Positions 8,223-17,008 of a DNA stretch of 64,000 bases are shown here, in pieces. The position numbers and the translations under genes are program-made. Under the pieces are notes generated by a model, which did no database searches, had not been told where the DNA came from, and was given only the letters and a program-made list of their open reading frames with translations. Numbering within the stretch: the stretch's first letter is position 1; each line of letters begins with the position of its first letter. Source of the stretch: Bifidobacterium asteroides. Lineage in GTDB: Bacteria; Actinomycetota; Actinomycetes; Actinomycetales; Bifidobacteriaceae. The stretch covers positions 310,001-374,000 of the forward strand of contig NZ_QGLK01000001.1 of assembly GCF_003202755.1 (NCBI RefSeq), read 5' to 3'.

Positions 8223-9758
8223 ATGGGTGTCATGACTGATGAGCATGATCACGACGCCAAACCCGACCTGCCTAAGGATCTGAGGGTCCGCTTCTGCCCC
8301 TCGCCGACCGGCACCCCGCATGTAGGCATGGTTCGAACCGCACTCTTCAACTGGGCCCAGGCCCGGCACTCCCATGGCACCTTTGTCTTCCGCATTGAAG
8401 ACACCGATGCCCAGCGCGACAGCGAGGAGAGCTACCAGCAGATTCTGGAGGCCCTCAAGTGGCTGGGACTGGACTGGGACGAGGGTGTTGAGGTCGGCGG
8501 CCCGGACGGCCCCTACCGGCAGTCCGAGCGCGGCGATATCTACCGCGATGTGGCCCGGCAGCTGCTGGATGCCGGCTACGCCTACGAGTCCTACTCCACC
8601 GCTGAGGAGATCAAGGAGCGCAACCTGGCCGCCGGCCGTCCGGCCGCTTTCGGCTATGACGGCTACGACCGCGACCTGAGCGACGAACAGCGCCAGGCCT
8701 TCCGCGATCAGGGTCGCCGTCCTGCCCTGCGCATCCGCATGCCCGACGAGGACATCGCCTTCGACGACCTGATCCGCGGGCATATCGAGTTCAAGGCCGG
8801 GTCTGTGCCCGACTATGTGATCGTGCGCCCCAACGGCGATCCACTCTACACTCTGACCAATCCGGTGGATGATGCCTTGATGCGCATCAACGTGGTTCTG
8901 CGCGGCGAGGATCTGCTCAGCTCCACTCCTCGGCAGATCGTCCTCTACCGGTATCTGATGAAGCTGGGCATAGCCCGAGCCATGCCCCTGTTTGGACACC
9001 TGCCCTACGTCATGGGCCAGGGCAAGAAGAAGCTGTCCAAGCGCGACCCCGAATCCAACCTCTTCCTGCACCGGGAACATGGCTTCATTCCCGAGGGGCT
9101 GCTCAACTATCTGGCCCTGCTGGGCTGGTCCATCGGCCCCGACCGCGATGTCTTCTCCATGGAGGAGATGGTTGAGCACTTCGACATCCGCGACGTCAAG
9201 GCCAATCCGGCCCACTTCGACATCGACAAGGCTGTGGCCATCAATGCCGAGCACATCCGCATGCTGGAACCGCAGGACTTCCTGAACCGGTCCCTGCCTT
9301 ACCTCAAGCGCGACGGGCTGGTGAGTGCCGAGCGCTGGCAGGACCTGAGTGATCGGGAGCAGCGGGTTCTGACCGCTGCCGCCCCCCTGGTCCAGCCTCG
9401 CGTGCGCCTGCTGGGCGAGGTCTCCGGTATGGTAGGCAGTCTGCTCAGCCAAGAGGAGTACCTGGAGCCCGAGCCGGATGCCCGCAAACAGCTCAAGGAC
9501 TCGGCTGGACAGGTCCTCGACCTGGCAATTTCAGCCCTGCAGGATGTGTCAGACCAGGACTGGAAGACCGATCACCTGCACGACCTGCTCACTCGGGCAC
9601 TGGTGGATGAGGGCGGCTATAAGCCCCGTCTGGCCTTCGGCCCGGTCAGGGTGGCGGTTTCGGGAAGGCGGGTCTCGCCGCCCCTGTTCGAGTCCCTGGA
9701 AATTCTGGGCAAGAACACAACACTCCGAAGGTTGGCCAACTTGCGCCAAAACCTCTGA
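8223..9758 (+). CDS. gltX: Glutamyl-tRNA synthetase
   Basis: Class I aminoacyl-tRNA synthetase that charges tRNA-Glu. The HIGH-type motif is [10 protein letters not shown] near residue 26 and the KMSKS-type motif is KKLSKRD near residue 270. The length of 511 residues is normal for a bacterial GltX. The C-terminal all-helical anticodon-binding region is present. There are two possible starts, ATG at 8223 or ATG at 8232, and neither has a strong Shine-Dalgarno sequence. Notably the gene is followed within 70 bp by a tRNA-Glu(CTC) gene and then tRNA-Gln(CTG). In bacteria with GatCAB the same enzyme may also charge tRNA-Gln, but this cannot be decided here. Confidence 0.95.
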   Translation: MGVMTDEHDHDAKPDLPKDLRVRFCPSPTGTPHVGMVRTALFNWAQARHSHGTFVFRIEDTDAQRDSEESYQQILEALKWLGLDWDEGVEVGGPDGPYRQSERGDIYRDVARQLLDAGYAYESYSTAEEIKERNLAAGRPAAFGYDGYDRDLSDEQRQAFRDQGRRPALRIRMPDEDIAFDDLIRGHIEFKAGSVPDYVIVRPNGDPLYTLTNPVDDALMRINVVLRGEDLLSSTPRQIVLYRYLMKLGIARAMPLFGHLPYVMGQGKKKLSKRDPESNLFLHREHGFIPEGLLNYLALLGWSIGPDRDVFSMEEMVEHFDIRDVKANPAHFDIDKAVAINAEHIRMLEPQDFLNRSLPYLKRDGLVSAERWQDLSDREQRVLTAAAPLVQPRVRLLGEVSGMVGSLLSQEEYLEPEPDARKQLKDSAGQVLDLAISALQDVSDQDWKTDHLHDLLTRALVDEGGYKPRLAFGPVRVAVSGRRVSPPLFESLEILGKNTTLRRLANLRQNL

Positions 9759-9826
9759 ACGGGTATATTTCTTTTTTGTTGTGCTACTGACCTGCTGAAC
9801 CGGGTTCGTACGCGGCGAAAAGTGAA

Positions 9827-9899
9827 GCCCCCGTCGTCTAGCGGTCTAGGACTACGCCCTCTCACGGCGCCAACACCGGTCCAAATCCGGTCGGGGGTA
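9827..9899 (+). tRNA. tRNA-Glu (CTC)
   Basis: A cloverleaf folds with acceptor GCCCCCG/CGGGGGT, D-arm GTCTAGCGGTCTAGGAC, anticodon loop CTCTCAC with anticodon CTC, and T-arm ACCGG-TCCAAAT-CCGGT. No CCA is encoded. Two features are odd: the T-loop reads TCCAAAT, so the normally invariant T55 of TTC is C, and the anticodon stem has an A27-C43 mismatch. It directly follows gltX. Confidence 0.9.
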
Positions 9900-9941
9900 C
9901 GACAATGTGGCAACCGTCCAAGCGGTTGTCGCACAGCCAAT

Positions 9942-10013
9942 TGGGGTATGGTGTAATTGGCAACACAGGTGATTCTGGTTCATCCATTCTTGGTTCGAGT
10001 CCAGGTACCCCAG
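9942..10013 (+). tRNA. tRNA-Gln (CTG)
   Basis: A cloverleaf with acceptor TGGGGTA/TACCCCA, D-loop TAATTGGCAA, anticodon stem GGTGA/TCATC (one G-T wobble), loop TTCTGGT with anticodon CTG, and a standard T-loop TTCGAGT. No CCA is encoded. It lies 42 bp after tRNA-Glu; the spacer has a partial hairpin (CAACCG/CGGTTG), so the two are probably one transcript. Confidence 0.93.
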
Positions 10014-10038
10014 CGATAGAGACGCAGAGTCCCAAGGG

Positions 10039-10076
10039 GCGGAATACCGACACGGTGTTCCGCTCTTCTTATTTAC
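10039..10076 (+). terminator. Intrinsic terminator after the tRNA pair
   Basis: GCGGAATACCG pairs with CGGTGTTCCGC (one T-G wobble) around a short loop and is followed by the T-rich tail TCTTCTTATTT. Its position just after tRNA-Gln suits a rightward intrinsic terminator. Confidence 0.7.
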
Positions 10077-10328
10077 GCATTACCATGGATTCTAGGAATG
10101 CTTCTGGTTTGCAAAGCGGCGGCCGGCGGTATCCACGAGTGTTGTTCACGGTGTGAGCAAGCAAACAAAAAGAGGAGGCCCGGCGGACTGCTATGTCAGA
10201 GTTTCCGATGATGGAATCTGATACTTTGAGCATAGAAGCTTGAGTGATGAACCCAATCATCGGCTGATCGGGCAACATTACCCGGTATATGAATCATTGT
10301 ACGATTTTTTCGGTAAAGGTGTGTGATT
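10077..10328. other. Gene-free spacer before ndh
   Basis: About 250 bp with no supported gene. It contains an 8-bp inverted repeat CCGATGAT (10205-10212) and ATCATCGG (10256-10263) of unknown role, and AT-rich sequence just before ndh (GGTATATGAATC) that could carry a promoter, although no consensus -35 is seen. A short minus-strand frame across it shows no recognisable features and is not called. Confidence 0.4.
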
Positions 10329-11504
10329 ATGACGACAATCATGGTGTTGGGAGCTGGTTATGCGGGTCTTCGGGTGGTCAAGAAGCTGGCTCATGCAAAG
10401 ACTGATGCCCATATAGTCCTGGTCAATCAGAACGAGTACCACTACGAGTCCACCCAGCTGCATCAGGTGGCGGCTGGAACCAAGGAGCCGGCGGACGTGG
10501 TATTCGACCTGCGCAAGTCCCTGCCCGATTCGGTGGAGCTGATCGTCGACAAGGTGGTCGGCATCGATCAGGACAACCGCCGGGTCAGCCTGGAGCATCA
10601 CGATCCTCTGTCCTATGATTACCTGGTCAACGCCCTGGGCTTCGAGTCCGAGACCTTCGGCATCAAGGGTGCCGATGAATACGGATGGCCGCTCGTTGAC
10701 GTGGACACCGCTCTGGCGGCCCGCAAGAAGCTGGAACAGACGCTGGCCCGGTACCAGACCAGCCACGATCCGCTGGATCTGAGCATCGTGGTCTGTGGCG
10801 CAGGTTTTACCAGCATCGAGTACCTGGGTGAGCTGGTCTACCGGCTGCCTCAGCTCTCAAAGCGTCTGGGCTTCCCCATGGATCAGGTCAAGGTGGACTG
10901 CATAGAGGCCTCGCCCAAGATCCTGCCCATGTTCAGCCAGGACCTGGTCGACTGGGCTGTGGATTACCTGCGCAAGCGGGGAGTCAACTTCCACACCTCG
11001 ACTCCCATCACCGAGGTCAGGCAGGATGCCGTGGTCTCCAATGACCAGGAGTTCAAGGCCCATACGATCATTTGGACAACGGGTGTGCGTGGCAGCCACG
11101 TTATTGCCGATTCCGGGTATAATCAGAAGCGTAACCGTGTAGTGGTCAGGGATGATCTTTCGGTCGAGCAGCATCCAGAGGAATTCCTGGTGGGTGATGT
11201 CAGTGCCGTTCCCGACCCCCAATCAGGTCGGCTCTACCCAACCACCGCACAGATTTCGATGGCCCAGGCTGATACCGCGGCCGCCAATGTCCTTGCCAGA
11301 ATGCGGGGGCAGGAGCCCCAGCGGTTCACTTTCCGGAGCCTAGGGACCGTGTGCTCTCTCGGTCCCCACGACGGGGTTGCCGAAATCGACCGAATGGGAA
11401 CGCTGAAGCTCAAGGGCAAGGTGGTCTCGGTACTGAAGTGGATCGTCAACGAGCGGTCGGTCCTGGAGTTGGCCGACGTGCGTACCATGTTGGAGAGCAA
11501 CTGA
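10329..11504 (+). CDS. ndh: Type II NADH:quinone oxidoreductase (NDH-2)
   Basis: Single-subunit, non-proton-pumping flavoprotein that oxidises NADH and passes electrons to quinone on the inner face of the membrane. At 391 residues it shows the FAD-binding GxGxxG at the N-terminus (VLGAGYAGLR), the NADH-binding GxGxxS motif (VVCGAGFTSIEYLGEL, about residue 155), and the second FAD motif near LVGDVSAVP followed by the quinone-site-like YPTTAQISMAQ. The ATG at 10329 has AAAGG 10 nt upstream; a GTG at 10323 is too close to it. It heads a block with cydB, cydD, cydC and cydA, giving a minimal NADH-to-oxygen chain, rare in bifidobacteria outside insect-associated species. Confidence 0.9.
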   Translation: MTTIMVLGAGYAGLRVVKKLAHAKTDAHIVLVNQNEYHYESTQLHQVAAGTKEPADVVFDLRKSLPDSVELIVDKVVGIDQDNRRVSLEHHDPLSYDYLVNALGFESETFGIKGADEYGWPLVDVDTALAARKKLEQTLARYQTSHDPLDLSIVVCGAGFTSIEYLGELVYRLPQLSKRLGFPMDQVKVDCIEASPKILPMFSQDLVDWAVDYLRKRGVNFHTSTPITEVRQDAVVSNDQEFKAHTIIWTTGVRGSHVIADSGYNQKRNRVVVRDDLSVEQHPEEFLVGDVSAVPDPQSGRLYPTTAQISMAQADTAAANVLARMRGQEPQRFTFRSLGTVCSLGPHDGVAEIDRMGTLKLKGKVVSVLKWIVNERSVLELADVRTMLESN

Positions 11505-11549
11505 ACCAGCGTCTCAATGGACGTAGGGGCTAGACGACGAGGAAGAAGA

Positions 11550-11594
11550 GGACGAACATGATTCAGGTCATGAGAACGCAGCGCATGTTCGTCC
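11550..11594. repeat. 11-bp inverted repeat in the ndh-cydB spacer
   Basis: GGACGAACATG (11550-11560) and CATGTTCGTCC (11584-11594) are perfect inverted arms around 23 nt. They lie 46 bp after the ndh stop and about 190 bp before cydB. There is no T-run. It may be a weak terminator, an mRNA processing hairpin, or an operator for the cyd genes. Confidence 0.5.
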
Positions 11595-11784
11595 CTATCC
11601 AACTTCGGATTCGATCGTTTTGGGAGACGACGTCCATCGGCTCTGTGTTCATCGACATCATTGACTACCTCCTGCTCCTCCTCGTTCCGGCGGAAACTGT
11701 GGTCGATTTTGGCCTCCGCCAGAATTGTGGAGATCCCCGTGCCCGTGCGCGGATCGGCAGGAGCGAGAGGAGAGTGGCATTAGC

Positions 11785-12837
11785 ATGAGTTTTCTACAAG
11801 GTTTGTGGTTCTTTGTCATCGGCCTGCTTTTTGCAGGATTCCTTCTGCTTGAAGGGTTCGACTTCGGCGTTGGCATGGCTACCAGGTTCGTGGCCCGCGA
11901 CGGTGATGAGCGCGCCACATTCATGAGGGCCATTGGTCCCCACTGGGATGGTAACGAGGTCTGGCTGATCACTGCCGGCGGCGCTATGTTCGCCGCTTTC
12001 CCGCTCTGGTATGCTTCCCTCTTCTCGGGGTATTACATCCTGCTCTTCCTGGTGCTGGTCTCTCTGATTCTGCGTGGCGTCTCATTCGAGTTCGCCTCCC
12101 ACGCACTGACTAGCCGTGAGCGCGGTGTCTGGCAGTGGGCCAACTTCATCGGTTCGCTTTTCGCGCCATTCTTCCTGGGCATGATGCTGACCAGCCTGAT
12201 CCAGGGCATTCCCATGGATAAGAACGGCGATGCCTGGCCCGGGTTCTTCGACGTGTTCAACTGGCTGTCCGTGGTCGGCGGCATTGCTGTCGTCTTCTTC
12301 AGCTTCGTTCATGGCCTGCACTTCCTGAGCCTGAAGCTGGGTGTCATGGATTCCCGCCGGATGCTCAACGTGAGCGAGAAGGCCTACTGGATCGCCTATC
12401 CGGCCCTGGTCGTCTTCGTGCTCCTGGCCATCTTCAACACCGACTTCTACAAGGCACGCCCCCTGTCCACCTGGCTGATCACCGTAATCATCCTGGCATC
12501 TGTCATTGGAGGCCACGTCGCCGTCTTCAAGAAGCACGGCGGCTACGCCTTCACCTGCTCGGGCATCACCCTGATGGCCATCATCGCCTTTATCTTCAAC
12601 GGGCTCTTCCCGCGTGTGATGATCTCTGATGATCCGGCCTACAACCTGCTGATCCAGGATGCCTCGGCTTCACCGCTGACCATGAAGATTATGACCGTGG
12701 TGCTTTGCATCTTCCTGCCCATCATGCTGGCCTACTTCATCTGGAGCTACTTCATCCAGCGCAAGCGGCTGGACACCGATGGTGGCCATCTGACCTCGCC
12801 TGTGGCCCCTTCGGCCACCGTGGCTGAGACCGTCTGA
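11785..12837 (+). CDS. cydB: Cytochrome bd ubiquinol/menaquinol oxidase subunit II
   Basis: Membrane subunit of cytochrome bd oxidase, which reduces oxygen to water with quinol. The protein of 350 residues has about nine hydrophobic helices and the family start (FVIGLLFAGFLLLEGFDFGVGM) followed by GPHWDGNEVWLI, the conserved segment of CydB. The ATG at 11785 has AGGAGAG about 10 nt upstream; the frame continues 20 codons further 5' with no family similarity. In most genomes cydA lies directly before cydB. Here ndh is upstream and cydA lies after cydC, so the canonical order is broken. Confidence 0.92.
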   Translation: MSFLQGLWFFVIGLLFAGFLLLEGFDFGVGMATRFVARDGDERATFMRAIGPHWDGNEVWLITAGGAMFAAFPLWYASLFSGYYILLFLVLVSLILRGVSFEFASHALTSRERGVWQWANFIGSLFAPFFLGMMLTSLIQGIPMDKNGDAWPGFFDVFNWLSVVGGIAVVFFSFVHGLHFLSLKLGVMDSRRMLNVSEKAYWIAYPALVVFVLLAIFNTDFYKARPLSTWLITVIILASVIGGHVAVFKKHGGYAFTCSGITLMAIIAFIFNGLFPRVMISDDPAYNLLIQDASASPLTMKIMTVVLCIFLPIMLAYFIWSYFIQRKRLDTDGGHLTSPVAPSATVAETV

Positions 12838-12897
12838 AAGTTAAAGGAGGCAGGGGGGCAGTGCTGGCAGGACCGGAGCGCATCCGGAGGATATGCA

Positions 12898-14868
12898 TTG
12901 ATTGACAAAAATCTCTTCCGTTTCGACGGAGTCCGGTCCACCTTGGGCCTGCTGGCTGCCCTGTCCCTGGTCCAGGGAATAGGTGTGGTGGCCCAGGCCT
13001 ATGGGTTGACCCTGGCTCTGGTGCGTATTTGGCACCTTCAGAACCTGAATGTTCTGGTGGTGCCAGTGCTGATTTTTCTGGCCGCCTACACCTGTCGACA
13101 GCTCTGCGACGTGGCCAAGGATCGTATTGCCACGGATCGTGCCGATGCCATCGTGGCTGAGTTGCGGCCCCATATTCAGGACAAGGTCTTTTCGCTGGGA
13201 CCATCAGCTCTGGCTCGGCGTGGCACGGGCTCAGCTGTCACCATGCTGGTGGATGGTCTTGATCAGGTGCGCACCTACGTGCTGACGGTCCTGCCCAAGA
13301 TGATGGACCTCATCTTCATTCCCTTGATCGTCTTGGTGGTTGTCTGGACCCAGGATGCAGGTTCCGGGCTCATCCTCCTGCTCATGCTGCCCCTGCTTAT
13401 CTTCTTCATGGTCATCCTGGGCCTGGCAGCCAGGGATCGCTCAAGTCGGCAGTACGCTCAGTTCCGCAAGCTCAACACCAGGTTCATGGATACGGTCCTT
13501 GGCCTGCCAACCCTGAAGATGCTGGGCATTGACAAGGAGTACGAGGACGAGATCTATTCGGTCTCGGATCGCTTCCGCAAGAGGACCATGAGCGTTATCA
13601 GGGTAGCCATGACCTCCACCTTTGCTCTGGACTTCTTTGCCACCTTGGCTATTGCCATCATGGCCGTCTTCCTGGGCAACAATCTGATCAATGCCAAGGT
13701 GGAACTGTTCCCAGCCCTCCTTGCCCTGATTCTGGCCCCTGAGTACTTCATGCCCATTCGCCAGTTCGGCGACGACTTCCACGCTACTCTGAACGGTAAG
13801 AACGCCTTGGACGACATCGCGGATATGCTGGACCAGCCAGAGCCCAAGCGTTTGGAGGAACTGGACTGGTCCGGGTGGAAGGAAGACAGCCACCTGCGTC
13901 TGGAAGGAATCGACTTCGCTTATCCTGGTCCCAAGCCGGTGGAGAGCACTGCCTCAGCCGGGGCGCAGATGGATGCCATGGCCAAGTCCGAGAGTCAAAA
14001 GACCAGCAAGAAGAGCCGCAAGCCCAAGGCATCCAAGGTTCGCGACAGTGATGGGAGGCCGTCCTCGGTAAAGTCCGGTTCCACGGCATCGCAAGGAACC
14101 GGAGCCGAAGCTGTTGCAGATTCGCAGATCAATGGATCCGCCGGGAGTTTGGAGGAGCAGCCTCTGGCTTTGAGCGGTTTGAACTTCAACCTGCACGGTT
14201 TTTCCAAGGTGGCCGTTGTCGGTCGTTCGGGAGCAGGCAAGTCTACGCTGATGGATCTGCTGGCGGGTTTTGACCAGCCCAAGGCAGGCGCTATCGACCT
14301 GGATGGTCATCAGCTGGAGCACTGCAACGTGGCTGCCTGGCAACGGCACATCAGCTACATTCCCCAGAACCCCTTCATCTTCCACGGCACTGTGGCCGAC
14401 AATATCCGCTTTTACAACCAAGAGGCAGATGATGCTGAGGTGGCCCGTGCTGCCGATCGGGCTGGACTGACCGACTGGCTGAAAACATTGCCCGACGGTA
14501 TGAACACTCAAATTGGGGAGGGCAACCGCGGCATCAGCGGCGGCCAGGCCCAGCGAATCGCCCTGGCCAGGGGCATCCTTGACCCCTCACGCGAGATCCT
14601 GTTCTTTGACGAGCCCACAGCCCACCTGGACATCGAGACGGAATACGACCTGAAGCAGACCCTGCTGCCCATTATGGACGGGCACCTGGTCGTCCTGGCC
14701 ACCCACCGGTTGCACTGGCTGGCCAACATGGATTGGGTGATCATGCTGGAGCATGGACGAATTGTGGCCCAGGGCGATCCGCATAAGCTGATCGGTCAGG
14801 GCGGACCCTTGGATGCGCTGATCGATGAGATGGGAGGGAACCAGATTGCCGACTACCAGCAGGACTGA
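12898..14868 (+). CDS. cydD: ABC transporter ATP-binding/permease CydD (cytochrome bd assembly)
   Basis: Half of the CydDC exporter of thiol compounds, needed for cytochrome bd assembly. The N-terminal membrane domain (residues 15-290) is followed by an ATPase with Walker A GRSGAGKST, signature ISGGQAQR and Walker B ILFFDEPTAHLD. The start is a TTG at 12898 with GGAGG seven bases upstream; the only nearby ATG (12893) hits a stop after two codons. A striking oddity is an insertion of about 75 residues (residues 345-420) rich in Lys, Ser and Ala placed between the A-loop (FAYPGP) and Walker A of the nucleotide-binding domain. Length is 656 residues against about 550-590 for usual CydD. Confidence 0.9.
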   Translation: MIDKNLFRFDGVRSTLGLLAALSLVQGIGVVAQAYGLTLALVRIWHLQNLNVLVVPVLIFLAAYTCRQLCDVAKDRIATDRADAIVAELRPHIQDKVFSLGPSALARRGTGSAVTMLVDGLDQVRTYVLTVLPKMMDLIFIPLIVLVVVWTQDAGSGLILLLMLPLLIFFMVILGLAARDRSSRQYAQFRKLNTRFMDTVLGLPTLKMLGIDKEYEDEIYSVSDRFRKRTMSVIRVAMTSTFALDFFATLAIAIMAVFLGNNLINAKVELFPALLALILAPEYFMPIRQFGDDFHATLNGKNALDDIADMLDQPEPKRLEELDWSGWKEDSHLRLEGIDFAYPGPKPVESTASAGAQMDAMAKSESQKTSKKSRKPKASKVRDSDGRPSSVKSGSTASQGTGAEAVADSQINGSAGSLEEQPLALSGLNFNLHGFSKVAVVGRSGAGKSTLMDLLAGFDQPKAGAIDLDGHQLEHCNVAAWQRHISYIPQNPFIFHGTVADNIRFYNQEADDAEVARAADRAGLTDWLKTLPDGMNTQIGEGNRGISGGQAQRIALARGILDPSREILFFDEPTAHLDIETEYDLKQTLLPIMDGHLVVLATHRLHWLANMDWVIMLEHGRIVAQGDPHKLIGQGGPLDALIDEMGGNQIADYQQD

Positions 14869-14887
14869 AACCGCCGGAAGAGACGGC

Positions 14888-16747
14888 ATGGGATCGTTGA
14901 AGGCCTCCCGACGCGGCCGCGGTCTGTCGGGCTATATGCATATTTGGCACAAGGATCATTGGTTCTGGCCATACCTTCGTCAAAACAAGGGGCTGCTTGC
15001 CCTGATCTTCTTCCTGGGAACCATCACCTTCGTGTGCGCAGCTGGACTCATGTTCACCTCGGGCTTCCTGATCAGCAGGTCGGCCCGCCATCCCTTCAAT
15101 ATCTTCGCCGTATATGTGCCGGTGGTTCTGACCAGGGCCTTCGGCATTGGACGGCCCACGTTCAAGTACATGGAGCGCATCAAGAGCCATGACTGGGTGC
15201 TGCGCGTGGTTTCCAAGCTGCGGGTTCAGCTTTACCGCACCCTCTCGCAGGACGCAGCCTTCCTGAATGAGCATGAGCGCACGGGCACGGTCCTGGGCAT
15301 GCTCTCGGACGACCTGGACCATCTGGAGAACTTCTACCTGCGCACCATCTTCCCCACGGTTGTGGCCTACATGATGTGGGTGGTGGTCACCATCGCCGTA
15401 GGCGTCTTCTCCTGGCTGACCTCGCTCCTGCTTTTCCTGCTTTTCGCCCTGATCCTGATTCTGGTCCCGCTGGTCTCGCTGGCTTATTCAGACGGGCGTT
15501 ACGACATGGAGAAGGCGCGGCGGCAGGACCAGTACACTGCAGTGACCGAGAGCTACATGGGCTTGGGGGATTGGGTGATCACCCACCGTCGGCGGCGCTT
15601 CGTGGATACAGCGTCCGGCGACTTCAACGACATCGCCGCCGGTCGCAGAGAGCAGAAGCGGTTCGAACGTTGGCGCAACTGCGGCATCCAGATGATTTTC
15701 GCCCTCATGGTGGTGGCTTTGATTGTTGGAGCGGATCTGCGTATGACCAGCTCCACCTCCATTGCAGACTTCGCGGCAGCCGTGGTCCTGGCGGTTTTCC
15801 CCCTGGTCGACTGCTTCATCGTGGTCTCCCAGGCTGTGGCTGAGGTTCCCCTCTACACGGACTCGCTGGACCATCTGAACGATCTGACCGAGCGCGTCGA
15901 GTCTCGGCGAATTGAGCCGAGTGTCCAGACCAAGCTGGAGGGGCCGATCAAGTCAATCGTCTTCGATCACGTCAGCTTCTCCTATGGTCCTGATGACCCC
16001 ATGCTGCTGGACGACTTCAGCCTGAGGATTGAAGGTGGGCAGCGGGTGGCCCTGCTCGGTCCCAGCGGCGAAGGCAAGACGACTGTCCTTCAGCTGCTCC
16101 TGGGCGACTTGCGTCCCACGAGTGGCCGCATCCTGATCAATGGAATACCGGTCGATGCCTTGCAGGATCAGCGTCCTGAGCTTTTCGGCTACCTGAACCA
16201 GCAGGCCTTCCTCTTCAACACCACCATCGCCTCCAATGTGCGTCTGGGCGCTCCTCAGGCTGATGACGATCAGGTTCGCCAGGCCTTGAAGGCTGTACAG
16301 CTGGATCAGGTTGTGGCTGACATGCCCCAAGGAATCGACACGCCGGTGGATGAGGCCGGCGGCCGTCTTTCAGGTGGGCAGCGCCAGCGTCTGGCCCTGG
16401 CCAGGATTGTGCTCAAGCGCACCCCGATCATCCTTCTGGACGAGCCCACCATCGGTTTGGATCCCATAACCGAGCGGCGGCTCATGGCCATGATCTTCAA
16501 AGTCAGCCAGGATCGCACACTTCTTTGGGTGACCCACCACCTTCAGGGGCTGGAGGAGGCCGATCAGGTCATCTTTATGCAGGACGGGCACATCGCCATG
16601 CAGGGGCGCCCGGTCGATCTGTATCGGGAGAACGCCCGTTTCCGTGAACTTTATCGCATGGATGTCTCGGACGTGGACAAGGGTGCCTCTCAAGGGATAT
16701 ACTCAAAGAAGCAGTCAGATTCAGATGGACGGAACCCTGTTGAATGA
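14888..16747 (+). CDS. cydC: ABC transporter ATP-binding/permease CydC (cytochrome bd assembly)
   Basis: Partner of CydD in the heterodimeric exporter. It has about 619 residues with six hydrophobic segments in the first 320 residues (AAGLMFTSGFLISRSA is characteristic of CydC), then an ATPase domain with Walker A GPSGEGKTT, signature LSGGQRQR and Walker B IILLDEPTIGLD. The ATG at 14888 has GGAAGAGA eight bases upstream. An in-frame ATG at 14825 would overlap cydD and an internal ATG at 14936 lacks a Shine-Dalgarno sequence. The ATPase domain lacks the insertion found in CydD. It lies 20 bp downstream of cydD, so translation is probably coupled. Confidence 0.9.
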   Translation: MGSLKASRRGRGLSGYMHIWHKDHWFWPYLRQNKGLLALIFFLGTITFVCAAGLMFTSGFLISRSARHPFNIFAVYVPVVLTRAFGIGRPTFKYMERIKSHDWVLRVVSKLRVQLYRTLSQDAAFLNEHERTGTVLGMLSDDLDHLENFYLRTIFPTVVAYMMWVVVTIAVGVFSWLTSLLLFLLFALILILVPLVSLAYSDGRYDMEKARRQDQYTAVTESYMGLGDWVITHRRRRFVDTASGDFNDIAAGRREQKRFERWRNCGIQMIFALMVVALIVGADLRMTSSTSIADFAAAVVLAVFPLVDCFIVVSQAVAEVPLYTDSLDHLNDLTERVESRRIEPSVQTKLEGPIKSIVFDHVSFSYGPDDPMLLDDFSLRIEGGQRVALLGPSGEGKTTVLQLLLGDLRPTSGRILINGIPVDALQDQRPELFGYLNQQAFLFNTTIASNVRLGAPQADDDQVRQALKAVQLDQVVADMPQGIDTPVDEAGGRLSGGQRQRLALARIVLKRTPIILLDEPTIGLDPITERRLMAMIFKVSQDRTLLWVTHHLQGLEEADQVIFMQDGHIAMQGRPVDLYRENARFRELYRMDVSDVDKGASQGIYSKKQSDSDGRNPVE

Positions 16748-17008
16748 CCATCAGGCTGTTTCCCGAGCAATGAATTTTGCACGGTTGTCGGGTCGCCGAT
16801 CTTGTCGGATGGCTTCCCGACCGGTCACCGTGCGCCGTCAGTTCATGGACTGGACGGTATGGAAACCTGAGCCCGTGGAAGCGACCAGGTCGCGAAGTCG
16901 GGGAGAGCTGAAAGGTTCTTGTAGGCACAAGCCCGGTCATATCTGAATTTGTCCGGATTCGACCCGTGTACCCGCGCCCGACGAACCCTGCAGAGATTGG
17001 GAGGAACG

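Noticed and set aside
8136-9452. 438-codon minus-strand frame over gltX
   Set aside because: Antisense shadow of a conserved synthetase; no domain or ribosome site.
10069-10278. 69-codon minus-strand frame before ndh
   Set aside because: Overlaps the tRNA terminator, has no ribosome site and no recognisable features.
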